Source: Homalodisca vitripennis
Taxonomy: Eukaryota > Arthropoda > Insecta > Hemiptera > Cicadellidae
Length of the DNA stretch: 64,000 nucleotides
Assembly: GCF_021130785.1 (NCBI RefSeq)
Contig: NC_060207.1
Location: 98,783,001 to 98,847,000, forward strand
Direction: 5' to 3'
Shown: positions 53,201 to 64,000 of the stretch, in pieces
How the letters are laid out: each line of letters opens with the position of its first letter
Position numbering within the stretch: the stretch's first letter is position 1
Made by a program: the position numbers and the translations under genes
Notes under the pieces: model-generated
Told to the model about the DNA's origin: nothing
Databases searched by the model: none
Seen by the model: only the letters and a program-made list of their open reading frames with translations

Positions 53201-53615
53201 AGTGTAGAACACTGGGTATATTACATCAGTATAAATAATAAAAAATTATGGTTGCCTGTAAAGTCGGTTTTACGGGCGAAGATTTTACGTGACAACGTCT
53301 TTTTCTCGGTAGAATATTTTGTTATTTTAAATGTTTGACTAGCAATACGCGCTGTTTCTTCTCAATCGACTGAATTACGATTGATTGCAGAGTGATTTAA
53401 ACTAATAATTTACTTAACACTTTCAACATTTGTCAATAGTATGACATAACCTATAAACTCAGTTTCTCAACTTTTGTGTCAATCTAACAATTAATCAATC
53501 AATCATAGTTTACGATAATGAAATATCAGTGTACAATTATTTACCTTTATTGTTGTAGTTGTTGTAAATGACGAATCTAAGCACTCCACATTTTCACGAA
53601 TAAACATAGTTATCT

Positions 53616-53745
53616 GCTTTATCCTGTGCGGCGGACCCACAGTTATCTGCTTTATCCCGTGCGGATCCCGTGCGGCGGACCCACCGGACGGGCATCGTAA
53701 CGTTACCGGGCGTTACACTTTTTCATGAGTGACTCCGAGCCGGAA
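53616..53745. other. Small GC-rich island with internal repeat
   Basis: TTATCTGCTTTATCCYGTGC occurs twice (about 53610 and 53642), and GTGCGGCGGACCCAC occurs twice (about 53626 and 53670), in a strongly AT-rich setting. Not present in segment B copy 1; probably a small inserted sequence. Confidence 0.35.
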
Positions 53746-55884
53746 CCTAATTTAAGACGTTGTCACGTCAAAAAGTTATACATTGTATAGTTAAAAATTT
53801 GAGGTTTAAGTAATGTAATTTTAGATGAACTACACAGCTTTAGTTATGTTTAATATGTCAGTCCTACAAGACTATCAAAGTTGTGAGAAAGGATGTCGAA
53901 CTGTCTGGTACTGAAAAATGGAATAAGTTTCTCAGAATATTAAAAATGTTTCATTATTATACCTGAATAACATAAATATTGTTTTGTTGCCACTATCAAT
54001 TATTATTTATTTTCTAATAGTATAGAATATAAAACGTCCATAAATAACATTACTGACAGATGTTGACAAACTTGTGGGTGATGAACCGTTAGGTTACGTA
54101 ATCATGATAAAACGCTAAGAAAGGAAAGAAGATATGATTAACATACAAGAATATAATGATGAATATAAAATGAAATGAAATACAGTAAGATGATATAAAT
54201 CACTGGTAAAGGTTGACAATGCGGATCGGGCTCTTTGACTATTTACAACTAACTATGGAAATGCATGTCAAAAGAGGAATAGTTTGTTAGAATTTATATC
54301 AAAACAACTTTGACCATTTATTAAATAAAATATGGCCATCTTATTAAACACTGTCATAACATCTTTATTAAAGAAAGAAACAAATTTTCAAGAATTCTAC
54401 TTAAACCTCTGGGAGTGACGGAATTAGTCTCAGACCATTCACAAGGAGAATGCTCAGGTATAAAATGAGAGAAGAGGTGGTGAACGTTGAGAAAAGATTT
54501 ACAGACTCGTTCTTCCAAAGTTTCTTAGAGATGCAAATACACTTTAAGTAAAATTATCTTATTTTCGTAAATTCTTAGGCCAGCTTTCAAGAAATCATTA
54601 TGATTTAGTTGTTTAAAAATATAAAATATAAAAAGTGATAAAAACGATGAAAATCCTATAAAAATGTGCGATGTTGCCTAACGATGAATGATGCATCTAA
54701 TAACACGAGTATATCTTGTACTTCCCCTGAGCATAGAACTTGATGCTTCATTCTGTAGTAGTTAAAATATCTATTTCCTGTATTAAATGGCTCTACGTCT
54801 ATATCGTGCTAAAAACTTTACATGATACTCATCAATTTTAGTTTACTTTTATCGTTTCTGTTAGTGTTGAACCACATTTTTTTATTTTAGTGGAAGTATT
54901 ATTCTAAGTAAATCAATCTAATATTATAAAGCATAAACAATTTGTGAAAGTGAATAAATCACCGACCAAATAGAGTTTTGAAAAATTCTAGGGTGGCTGT
55001 ATACATTTACTATTTTGGTAATGGATAATAATTAAACATTCAAATATTACTGGATCTAATAAATAACAATATTTATGTTAAATTATTGAATTAGGAGTAA
55101 TTTTCCACCTTACGAGACGTTAAGTAGAAGTGTTTTTAATTGGTAGTGACTTATAGTACAGGACATGTTTTTTTCAATTCTCTTTCAATTGATACATTTT
55201 GAACAAGCCGCTTGTAAATGTCTTAGTTACTTAATTTAATTTTAAATGCTGAGGACAAGTAGTGGATAATAAACTATGATAAGCCTTTATTGTTTTAAAT
55301 CGTTAGTAAGGAAACGAACAGGTGAATTCACTTACAGTTGAATGCAAGTATTTATAGTACGCGACCTCAATTGCACAATCCACTATAATCTCCAACATTT
55401 TACTATTGGTATCGTCCTAATTAATATTCAGTCTAGTGGAGGATCTTCGTACAATGTTGAATTCTAATTATGGTTATTGCATTGGCTTCTCAATATGGAT
55501 AAAAAATTAAGGGGGATTCAGGTTAAAATCTTGGAGGATGAAATTCATATTTGAGACGTTAAAAACACTTACCGCAAACTATTGCTTTGAGTGTTTTTCA
55601 GTTCAGGAGAAATGTTTGTATCACCTGCACTGCTATAAATCAATCGAAAAGGTATAGGCTAAAGTTGATTTTATAGGAAGTACAATATTGATTAATGTAA
55701 ATTCCTGCAACATGGTTTATAAAAAATAACATTTTTCTCGCCGGATGATGAGCGCAAAACACGGCGTGGATTCAAATCTCGGTTTCAATGCTTAAATATA
55801 TTGCTTACGAATATTGACAAAGTCAGTAAAAAGGCCCATCTTAAATAAATTGTGATTAGCTTAGTCGGAATTTGACTGAAATAT

Positions 55885-56175
55885 TATATAAGTATACCAG
55901 ATACAAATGCCAGCCTTTGTTTTGGAAATGTTTATATTTAGTCGTGGTGTTTCTAAACTTCACAACTCGATATGTCGTTAATAGTACAAGGGTGACACCA
56001 CAGACACATAACTGCTCTCCATGCAGACTGCATACTGTATGTATGTAATGACGTTGGACAAGAGCTCAGCGAGCACAATAAGTTTGTTTTTGTTTGTCTG
56101 TGCAGCGTTATACCCTAGCCCTCTTCTATTACAAATCTCTCATACCTTATCTCTCATCCCTAGCGTTTGCATGGT
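55885..56175 (+). other. Highly conserved island in segment B (copy 2)
   Basis: Near-identical to 39110-39405, including the TATA-like sequence and the acceptor-like CTGTGCAG (AG at 56104-56105). Differences are concentrated around GTATGTAATGACG at 56040. Confidence 0.45.
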
Positions 56176-58279
56176 TATCATCATCCTTTTGTTTACTAAC
56201 ATTAAAGTGTGTTGGTTATCAACTTACAAAATTGAATTAATGAACAAGTAGTATACCGCTTGTTAAGTTTTAGTAAATGTTACTCACTTGAGTATTTTTA
56301 CGTACACATTTGAAAAAAAAACTTCGATAGTACCTTAAACGCAATAGATCTTTTTTGACGATCCATGACTCTAATTCCTCAAGTACCCATATAACAGCAC
56401 TAAACATATAGTGGTCGCACCAATCGTAGAGTGAAAGTTATTAGTTACAATGTATATCAAATAAAAAGAAAATGTAAAACCAGTTACTCGATTAATCCAC
56501 GCGGCTCGTATTTCCGTAACGTTAACTCTATTGAGCTATAGAGCGTTGGAAACAGCTTTGTGTAGGTAAGACACTGTCCCATGGCAGTACTTAGTGTTGC
56601 ATTGAAGGGTTACAGTGTGCTTCAGTAGGATTCGACTTAAGCCCTAATCTGATTCGTTAAGCGAACAAGCTTCTCATAATTTATAGGATTTTTGGCTAAC
56701 AGATAAGAGTCTGTAATATTTTCAAAAATAACTTTATTTCAACGTGTGTCAATAACTTTCTAAATACGTCATAGTAAAATAGAATTTATTTAAATTAAAC
56801 CAGAATATGTTATGAAATGTACAAGTATTTATATTCCATGATTATTTTACAAAATTGTAAAGCTCTAGTACTTGGGTATTTGTATATATGGGTGGAAGAA
56901 AGTACAAACCACAGGTAGGACATACACAGTTCTCTAAACAAATCGTAATATGAACTACACAAACCGTGTGATTTTATAAATGGCCTAATTTTTTATAAAA
57001 TCTCTGCGGGCCTTGAATTAATAATCAACTGCCATGGCTAAAACAGTTCTGTTATGTTAAAATACTTTTTCATCGTAAATTTTAATGTTATCAGTAGAAA
57101 AATATTTCTATTAATATAATTATAAAAGTGCTAGTTTATGCCGAACACAATCTATATGTAGTCGACGTACACTTCTCGAGTAGTTAAGTGGGAAGAAGGA
57201 ACTGAAAAAGTGTAATTAGTGGCGAGCCCCTTGCTTAACAGGAACTTAATGTCATGAGAGTTGGAAACATAAAGCAGCTCATAATAGCCGAAAATTAATT
57301 TCCTTTTATGAATTAAGCTACGATGAAGAAGTTAAATTGGCTACAAATTTAAAAAAGACTGTCTTTACAAATGGTCAATTAACAATAAATTAATATGTGT
57401 GGTATTTAAATTTCTTCTAAAATACATTTTCAATTTTGAGCAATTATCTGTCAGGTATAAGATAACTAACTTCGTTCAGGAGTAAAAGCACTTGATTGCC
57501 TTTGTTACCGAGGAACTTCTTGTGTTACTTTGTTAATTGTGTCTTCATTAATTGATTCACTGCAATAAACTATTGCCTTAGGTACTTTTAAAAATGGAAA
57601 AGTTACAAAAGAAGAACTTATTTAAAACTATGTATTATAAATACTGTGTTAAACAAGTGTTAAGGTACTTCCATAGGAAAAATTTGTATTGACAAGCTGC
57701 TTGCCTTAACTATGTATAAAATGGCTATTCGTTAGGCGAATACATACAATTATTCCAAAATAATTAGATGAAGAAATTTAAGCTCATTTTTTTATTTTTT
57801 GTATATAAAATAATCGTTGTATCAAAAGGCTAACTCTAGAATACAAGGAATCAAAGAGAAATTCGTAAACACTTCTTAACAACTATACAACTTGTCCTTA
57901 AGACTACCACTGCATTCATTTTGTAGCTTGCACAGCAAGGTGTAAACATTACGCAACCAATGTATTTTAGTGTATTTTAGCTTTTTCACTTATTATATTA
58001 ATAATTTACATTATAACGTAATTCAATATAAATAATAAAAACAGGACCGTTGAGCGAACTACTTAAGTTTACTATGATTTAGTTGCATAGGAAAAGAATG
58101 AATTATTTAAATATTTTTGTTTCGGATGTAGACATAAAATATTGTATTATACGCGACATTGGTTTCGCAGTCGTACCCTTGCAAACTTTTCAAGAATTTA
58201 AAATAAGGCAACTACGAACTCCTTCATTAATATATTAAACCACGGGAAATTGTCAGAGAAACGGCAATTGTCATCTGAT

Positions 58280-58440
58280 CTGTGTCACGTGATATTTATC
58301 TCCCGCCACGCTTTACCGCCTCCATATTGTTGGTTAATGGGGTGACACACAATATACGCCTACAATCAGTCTCTGACAAACCATATTGTCTTCGTAGCTG
58401 TAACTAGTTTAATCTGTCGTAGTAAACCCTACACCCTCTC
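58280..58440. other. Conserved non-coding block with CACGTG (copy 2)
   Basis: Partner of 42945-43095; starts GTCACGTGATATTTATCTCC. Confidence 0.35.
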
Positions 58441-59112
58441 CTACAAACCACCCACAACACCGACAACACAAAAGACAATACCAACTTTAATTTTATTTAC
58501 CTACGTTTAATTGTTATCTACATTTCTAAAGTATTAATGTTATTGGAAATAATGCTACAGCCTGTTCTCAAAATAAATTGCAATTTTTCTATTATTGTAC
58601 TGTGTAAACAATAGGAAATTGTATGATTGTTGCCATAGCATAACATCGCTAATGATAGTAATAACAAATGAATTGTTAGATAACAACTATCATACAATAA
58701 AACGATATGTTTTGAAATAATTGTAACGTAAGGAAAGTTAAATTATGCAATTTATAGAATAATTGGCATAATTGAGAAGAGAATAAGTTGAGGTGAGTAC
58801 AGAGATTATATACGAGTATATCATATTCTGACTGCCTAGTATCATTTTACATAATGTTATTGGTATTAGTGATGATGAATCTTAAACCGGATACTCAAAC
58901 TTTAGGAATTTGAAACATTTTAACAAAGAAATTTATATAGCCTACTCACATTAAATTGACAACAACAATACGTGCACATCATTAACAAGTAGATAGCAAA
59001 TTTATAAAACTGCATAAGAAATATTAAACAAACGTAATGCCAGGTTAGAGGTATTGTATACTGGTTCCTGGGGTGAAATTATACATTTCTCGCTCCATTG
59101 CATTTTTAATTA

Positions 59113-59840
59113 ACAATTTAAACTACAATATTACACGTTGGAAACTTTAGTATGTTGGACATGTATTATGTGCAGACAGATTGCATGTAGTCAACTATGT
59201 GTTACAACAGATAATATTACACGTTGGAAACTTTAGTATGTTGGACATGTATTATGTGCAGACAGATTGCATGTAGTCAACTATGTGTTACAACAGATAC
59301 TATTACACGTTGGAAACTTTAGTATGTTGGACATGTATTATGTGCAGACAGATTGCATGTAGTCAACTATGTGTTACAACAGATAATATTACACGTTGGA
59401 AACTTTAGTATGTTGGACATGTATTATGTGCAGACAGATTACATGTAGTCAACTATGTGTTACAACAGATACTATTACACGTTGGAAACTTTAGTATGTT
59501 GGACATGTATTATGTGCAGACAGATTACATGTAGTCAACTATGTGTTACAACAGATAGTATTACACGTTGGAAACTTTAGTATGTTGGACATGTATTATG
59601 TGCAGACAGATTGCATGTAGTCAACTATGTGTTACAACAGATAATATTACACGTTGGAAACTTTAGTATGTTGGACATGTATTATGTGCAGACAGATTGC
59701 ATGTAGTCAACTATGTGTTACAACAGATAATATTACACGTTGGAAACTTTAGTATGTTGGACATGTATTATGTGCAGACAGATTGCATGTAGTCGACTAT
59801 GTGTTACAACAGATAATATTACACGTTGGAAACTTTAGTA
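59113..59840. repeat. 86-bp tandem array, left part
   Basis: TTACACGTTGG recurs at 59131, 59217, 59303 and onward every 86 bp. Units contain ACTTTAGTATGTTGGACATG and GTGCAGACAGATTGCATGTA and differ by very few bases. There are about 8 units up to the inserted element. Confidence 0.95.
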
Positions 59841-60796
59841 ATAATAATAATAATAATAATAATAATTCTTTATTGCAGTAAAACAATTAACAAAATTGCA
59901 TTGCAAGCGTCATTTCAACATTTGGATTTAAAAATCCATAAACTAAAACCTATCTTAACATAGGCACAGTTAATTCCACATACTAATGTGTGAACCTAAC
60001 AATATATTGTATTTTGCATGTTTTGGATATCAGAAAAGGATAAATAGAATAATAATAATAAAATATTAATTTTCATCCCAGCGGCCCATCGTAAACTCAT
60101 CAACAGAGTAAAATGCCTTTGACAACAAAAAGTGTCTTAATCGAGATTTGAATTGTTTGGGTTCATTAATTCGATTGAGATCTCCAGGGAGCTTATTGAT
60201 TAACCTGACACCCATTTGAGATGGTAAGTGTTCGAACATAGCCGTTCTATGCTGTTCTGTCCTGAAATTGTTCCTGCCTCTGGTCTCGTACTGATGGACG
60301 TCCCTGCCCTGAACCAGTTCACATTTGAATCGGCAGTACAGGGTAACGTCGAGAATATAGAGGCTGGGTAAGGTTAGAAATCCAAGCTCCCTGAAGGCAA
60401 TTTTACACGACTCTCTGGGTTTTAATTTCGAAATTATTCGAACAGCTTTCTTTTGTGTTCTAAATACTCTGTCAAATTTGTATTTAGAACAGCTGCCCCA
60501 TAGTCTCAAACCGTAGGTCAAATGTGGATGTACTATGCCAAAGTAGGCAGTTTTCAGTACATCAAACGAGCAGAATTTTGCTAGATTGCGTAAGACATAA
60601 GTGCCTGAGGCAACCTTTGAGCAAACTCTGTCAATGTGATCGCTCCAGGTCAGTCCCCTGTCCAGGTACATCCCCAGAAACTTGGTGGATTCGGCTTCAT
60701 CTAAGATAGCTTCATCCGCCATCACAATTGGTCTGTATTCGTCTTCTTGTTGACGGAGACAAAATTTTATTACGTTAGTTTTGGCATAGTTAGGCA
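59841..60796 (-). mobile_element. 5'-truncated non-LTR retrotransposon inserted in the 86-bp array
   Basis: It is flanked by TAGTA on both sides (59836-59840 and 60797-60801). The 3' end, on the minus strand, is an (ATT)n tail at 59841-59867. The 5' end is truncated inside the reverse transcriptase gene, as usual for target-primed insertion. Confidence 0.85.
60066..60796 (-). pseudogene. Reverse transcriptase, C-terminal remnant (non-LTR type)
   Basis: About 240 residues of the region behind the RT catalytic domain: TKFLGMYLDRGLTWSDHI, LKTAYFGIVHPHLTYGLRLWG and RTQKKAVRIISKL are typical of Jockey/RTE-group non-LTR elements. The first few residues of the longest frame come from array sequence and the target duplication; true element coding starts around YAKTNVIKF. 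The frame is open to its stop at 60066, followed by about 200 bp of 3' untranslated sequence (60065-59868). The RT catalytic core and the endonuclease are missing. It differs from the element at 19290-24177, which has an (AAAT)n tail. Confidence 0.85.
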
Positions 60797-61490
60797 TAGT
60801 ATGTTGGACATGTATTATGTGCAGACAGATTGCATGTAGTCAACTATGTGTTACAACAGATAATACTACAATATTACACGTTGGAAACTTTAGTATGTTG
60901 GACATGTATTATGTGCAGACAGATTGCATGTAGTCAACTATGTGTTACAACAGATAATACTACAATATTACACGTTGGAAACTTTAGTATGTTGGACATG
61001 TATTATGTGCAGACAGATTGCATGTAGTCGACTATGTGTTACAACAGATAATATTACACGTTGGAAACTTTAGTATGTTGGACATGTATTATGTGCAGAC
61101 AGATTGCATGTAGTCAACTATGTGTTACAACAGATACTATTACACGTTGGAAACTTTAGTATGTTGGACATGTATTATGTGCAGACAGATTACATGTAGT
61201 CAACTATGTGTTACAACAGATACTATTACACGTTGGAAACTTTAGTATGTTGGACATGTATTATGTGCAGACAGATTGCATGTAGTCAACTATGTATTAC
61301 AACAGATAATATTACACGCTGGAAACTTTAGTATGTTGGACATGTATTATGTGCAGACAGATTGCATGTAGTTGACTATGTGTTACAACAGATAATATTA
61401 CACGCTGGAAACTTTAGTATGTTGGACATGTATTATGTGCAGACAGATTGCATGTAGTCAACTATGTGTTACAACAGATAATACTACAAA
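60797..61490. repeat. 86-bp tandem array, right part
   Basis: TTACACG landmarks are at 60874, 60968, 61054, 61140, 61226, 61312 and 61398. Steps are 86 except one of 94, where ACTACAAT is inserted. There are about 8 units. The insertion site continues the left part in phase. Confidence 0.95.
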
Positions 61491-62210
61491 CTAAGTAACA
61501 TACATTTTTATACACAGCTCATCGAAGCGTTAAGATGGTTACAGTGGCTTTTGGTCCTCTGAAGACAAAAAAGAAGATAACTTTTATAACCACGAGGAAT
61601 TACAGATATTAGAACCAGAAAATGTGGTGGAATTTATAACCAGGTTCCAAAAATTAAGATAAAATGTTCTTTTATTAATATGAGTACGAGCTACACTCCA
61701 GATTAAGGCATGTGTTGTAATGGTTTATAATTTAAAAAAGTGCATTATATGATAAAGTGATACAAATATTTTAAAGTAGTTAGTTGATCTCGTACTTCGT
61801 TAGCTAACGATATTTATAACGAAGATACAATTAATGTAAGTGTAATTTATATAGTCATATTGCAGTTAACTCCCAGTTCCCTAATGAAAGGTTGACACGC
61901 CCTATCCTCTCTCTGGGGATCTATTGATGGACGAGTGGCGCACTGCTCTCTTGATGATTTCTAGCTCGCCTCTCTAATCTTGTCCTGAACAGTTCTCTTA
62001 CTTAGAAGTCGAGACATAATCTACTACATTCAGAACATTTCAGTTACATTCCTTGTATAAAGTTTGTTACTTCCTTTCTTATACATTTCCCAACTGTTCC
62101 AAGTTGCTTTCAGTTGCAGCCCATCTAATTAATTAAATCCACCCAGCTGAACCTCTGGTTTACTGAAATGTTCGGTTTAGAATTGTATAAAACTTGACAA
62201 ATATTATAAA
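61491..62210. repeat. Duplicated segment C, copy 2, non-coding part
   Basis: Partner of 47190-47850. It holds about 50 bp (TGATGATTTCTAGCTCGCCTC...) missing from the first copy between two CTCTT-containing repeats. No gene. Confidence 0.6.
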
Positions 62211-62234
62211 GATTTTTCCTTATGACAACTTAAA

Positions 62235-62392
62235 TGTGTATACCGTTGTCGATAGGCCTGAAATAGTTTGTAACATTAGCCCAAGGATTTCTTCTAGACT
62301 ATTTAGACGGTCTGTATTAAAAGACATTGACCATTGTAGTAACGTTTTTAAGTCTACTATGCGTATAATGGAACAAAATAAAGTGTATTTCT
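62235..62392 (+). pseudogene. Partial paralogue of the candidate exon at 48902
   Basis: The sequence from VVDRPEIVCNISPRI through RLFRRSVLKDIDHCSNV aligns with the second half of the exon at 48902-49077 without indels. The cysteines, the basic RxxRRS site and DHCS are retained. The first half of the exon and its acceptor are replaced by unrelated AT-rich sequence, because about 1 kb is deleted here. The donor is also not conserved; the frame runs on to a stop at 62390. It is probably a broken duplicate, though a short gene starting at the ATG at 62194 cannot be excluded. Confidence 0.4.
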
Positions 62393-62469
62393 GAATATTA
62401 TTACGATGTACCGTTATAAATAATACTAATTACATTATGAAATTAGAAAATATGTATTTAAACACGAAA

Positions 62470-64000
62470 TAATAACTATAAAAAATAACAAATAAAAATT
62501 TGATAAAATAAATAATTACGGGTACTCTTTACTGACAGATCAGATGTACTGTAATATACATGTTTATTATTTACAAGCTATTAATATTTCTGTTTAAGTA
62601 TGTAAAACTGTAGTAATTATTTCTGAATTAGTAAGGGAAAAGGCTAAGTAGGAAAAAATAGAGATTTAATATATATGGTTCAATAGACTACATGTAAACT
62701 AAGGGTCAATCAAGAGGTCACGGGGACAATTCCGTTAAAAATTTCGTAACGTCGGTCGACTCTGTTTAGAGATTCGAAGGCGGTAAACCTAACTAAGGCT
62801 TTAAAGATAGTAAAAATTATACAGTTTGTTCCTTGGCTTTCCTGTTGCAGAATTTCATAACATTAATTAAGCTGGGAATAACAAACAACTAATGCACTTT
62901 GAAGCTAACATTAAAGACTCTTAGGTTCGAAATTAATGAAATTACAAAGATTTCGTGCCATTCTTTGATTTTTCAATCAATAATTAGCATATGATTAAAT
63001 ATTTTGTGCTAATAAGTTATTTCCTACGTGTATTTCCTGTACTCTTTGTGATTGGATTATAAGAAAGTGAGCCTACGTAATTACCTTTGCTAATTATGAA
63101 TAAGAAAGTAAAGAAAATTGTTAACATTATTAGGTGTGCTTTCAGTATTCCCTTATTATTTTAGACGACAAAAATCTTAAAATATGATTTTAATCTAGAA
63201 TAAAGCTGTGTTTTATTACACAATTTAACAAATTCTAATTTTGATTTATTAAGTTTGAACATTTTGAATGGCTGCGATTCTGAAAAATTTAAGTAGAAAA
63301 TTTTGGAATAATTTCTAAAACATAACTTGATGATAGAAACGCGGTAAACTAAACAAAATGTAAGCATTATATGCTATTTTAAATTTATTTTAGCTTAATA
63401 AAGTTAGTTATTTTAAAACCGTGTAAAATTCCAGATCTTGTTTAAAAATATCCCTTGTTTCCTTCGAAATACAAACGTTGGAGCTATAAATATTTTAGTA
63501 TATCTGAACTTTGTGAAACTAAATGTTTTAATTTCTAAGATTAAAAGAGAATGACAATTTTGTGTACAAGTTGCAATTTTGTGAACTGTAACCTCCTTCT
63601 TTGTACACAAGTGCTGTCCTCGTCTCCTCTGCTTTACTTCACTCCTGTAGTACATTATTGCTTGTATGGGAACATTCTCAATGTCTAGGTAGGACAAGAA
63701 TCTTCTAAACATCCATATGAGTAGAACATACGTTTTCCTTCATCATGAACTTAGGTATCAAATTAAACGATACTAACCAAAAAAATTTATGATTACTATA
63801 CAAAAAGGTGTCATGAAAGATTGCTACATTGTAAGTATTGTAGTGGAAGAGATGAAATAAATAATGACGTTGATGTTTGATAGGATGACTTATTTGTACT
63901 GTGAATTACTAGGGTTACAATAAATATATATTTTTTAGATAAACGACAATTTTTATACCTTATTTCTAATTTCAAAATTTTATGGAAATTAAATGTAATT
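62470..64000. other. Non-coding AT-rich stretch
   Basis: No gene, array, transposon end or duplicate partner recognised. Short open frames at 63161-63367 and 63413-63712 (minus) have no recognisable features. Confidence 0.4.

Larger units (their letters stand above)
53750..59060. repeat. Duplicated segment B, copy 2; no gene recognised
   Basis: Partner of 36399-43800, shorter because it lacks the 114-bp array and several other blocks. The short open stretches here are not preserved in the partner copy. Confidence 0.7.

Noticed and set aside
18648..61490. 172 bp (LTR array) is exactly twice 86 bp (array at 59-61 kb)
   Set aside because: The unit sequences share no recognisable similarity, and the 172-bp unit does not split into two similar halves. 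Coincidence.
62194..62394. Independent short gene starting at the ATG at 62194
   Set aside because: The conserved part aligns with an internal exon half; the sequence before it is unrelated AT-rich DNA joined by a deletion. A pseudo-exon is simpler.

Overview
The window is AT-rich animal DNA, most likely from an insect. It has very low gene density, a high density of class I and class II transposons, (TA)n microsatellites and long satellite-like arrays. I cannot name the species; Hemiptera would be a guess. Almost every convincing reading frame belongs to a mobile element. The only host-gene candidate is one exon near 48.9 kb.

Layout. (1) 1-5.7 kb, minus strand: the edge of a Maverick/Polinton-like (adintovirus-like) element. 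It has a zinc-ribbon protein, a retroviral-type integrase and a protein-primed family B DNA polymerase broken by two frameshifts, preceded by repeated TATA-containing modules. (2) 6.1-7.5 kb: a decayed Tc1/mariner-superfamily transposon inserted in a (TA)n tract. (3) 8102-13500: a complete hAT element with matching ends, a perfect 8-bp target duplication and an 877-codon transposase. (4) 13832-16203: a complete mariner-superfamily element with inverted repeats of about 447 bp. (5) 18104-36398: a young Ty3/Gypsy LTR retrotransposon with 4-bp target duplication AGTT, whose 5' LTR was later hit by an almost full-length non-LTR element (19290-24177). (6) 36.4-62.5 kb: mostly non-coding DNA built from diverged local duplications, here called segments A, B and C. 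It contains a 114-bp array, an 86-bp array interrupted by a 5'-truncated non-LTR element, a decayed mariner-like gene and a GIY-YIG fragment like those of Penelope elements. (7) 62.5-64 kb: nothing recognised.

The most unusual system is the Gypsy element. Its very long LTRs (3.07 kb and, without the insertion, 3.59 kb) carry a tandem array with an exact 172-bp period that differs in copy number between the two LTRs (about 10 versus 7 full units). Its coding order is SAP-domain ORF, gag, protease, RT/RNase H/integrase, and then, where errantiviruses carry env, an intact 396-codon gene for a Ulp1/SENP-like (C48) cysteine protease with His97, Asp114, Gln157 and Cys163 all present. A splice-acceptor-like site lies 17 nt before its ATG. 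Gag and protease are joined by a textbook -1 frameshift signal (G GGA AAC, 8-nt spacer, perfect 8-bp stem). The non-LTR element inside the LTR independently carries A AAA AAC directly before its ORF1 stop, with ORF2 in the -1 frame and no nearby ATG.

The duplicated segments act as natural empty sites: for the hAT, mariner-like and Gypsy insertions an uninterrupted or partly matching partner lies 30-40 kb away. This gives a relative chronology: segmental duplication, then hAT, mariner-like and Gypsy insertions in unspecified order, then the non-LTR insertion into the LTR. All identities and homologies were judged by eye; no search or alignment program was run.
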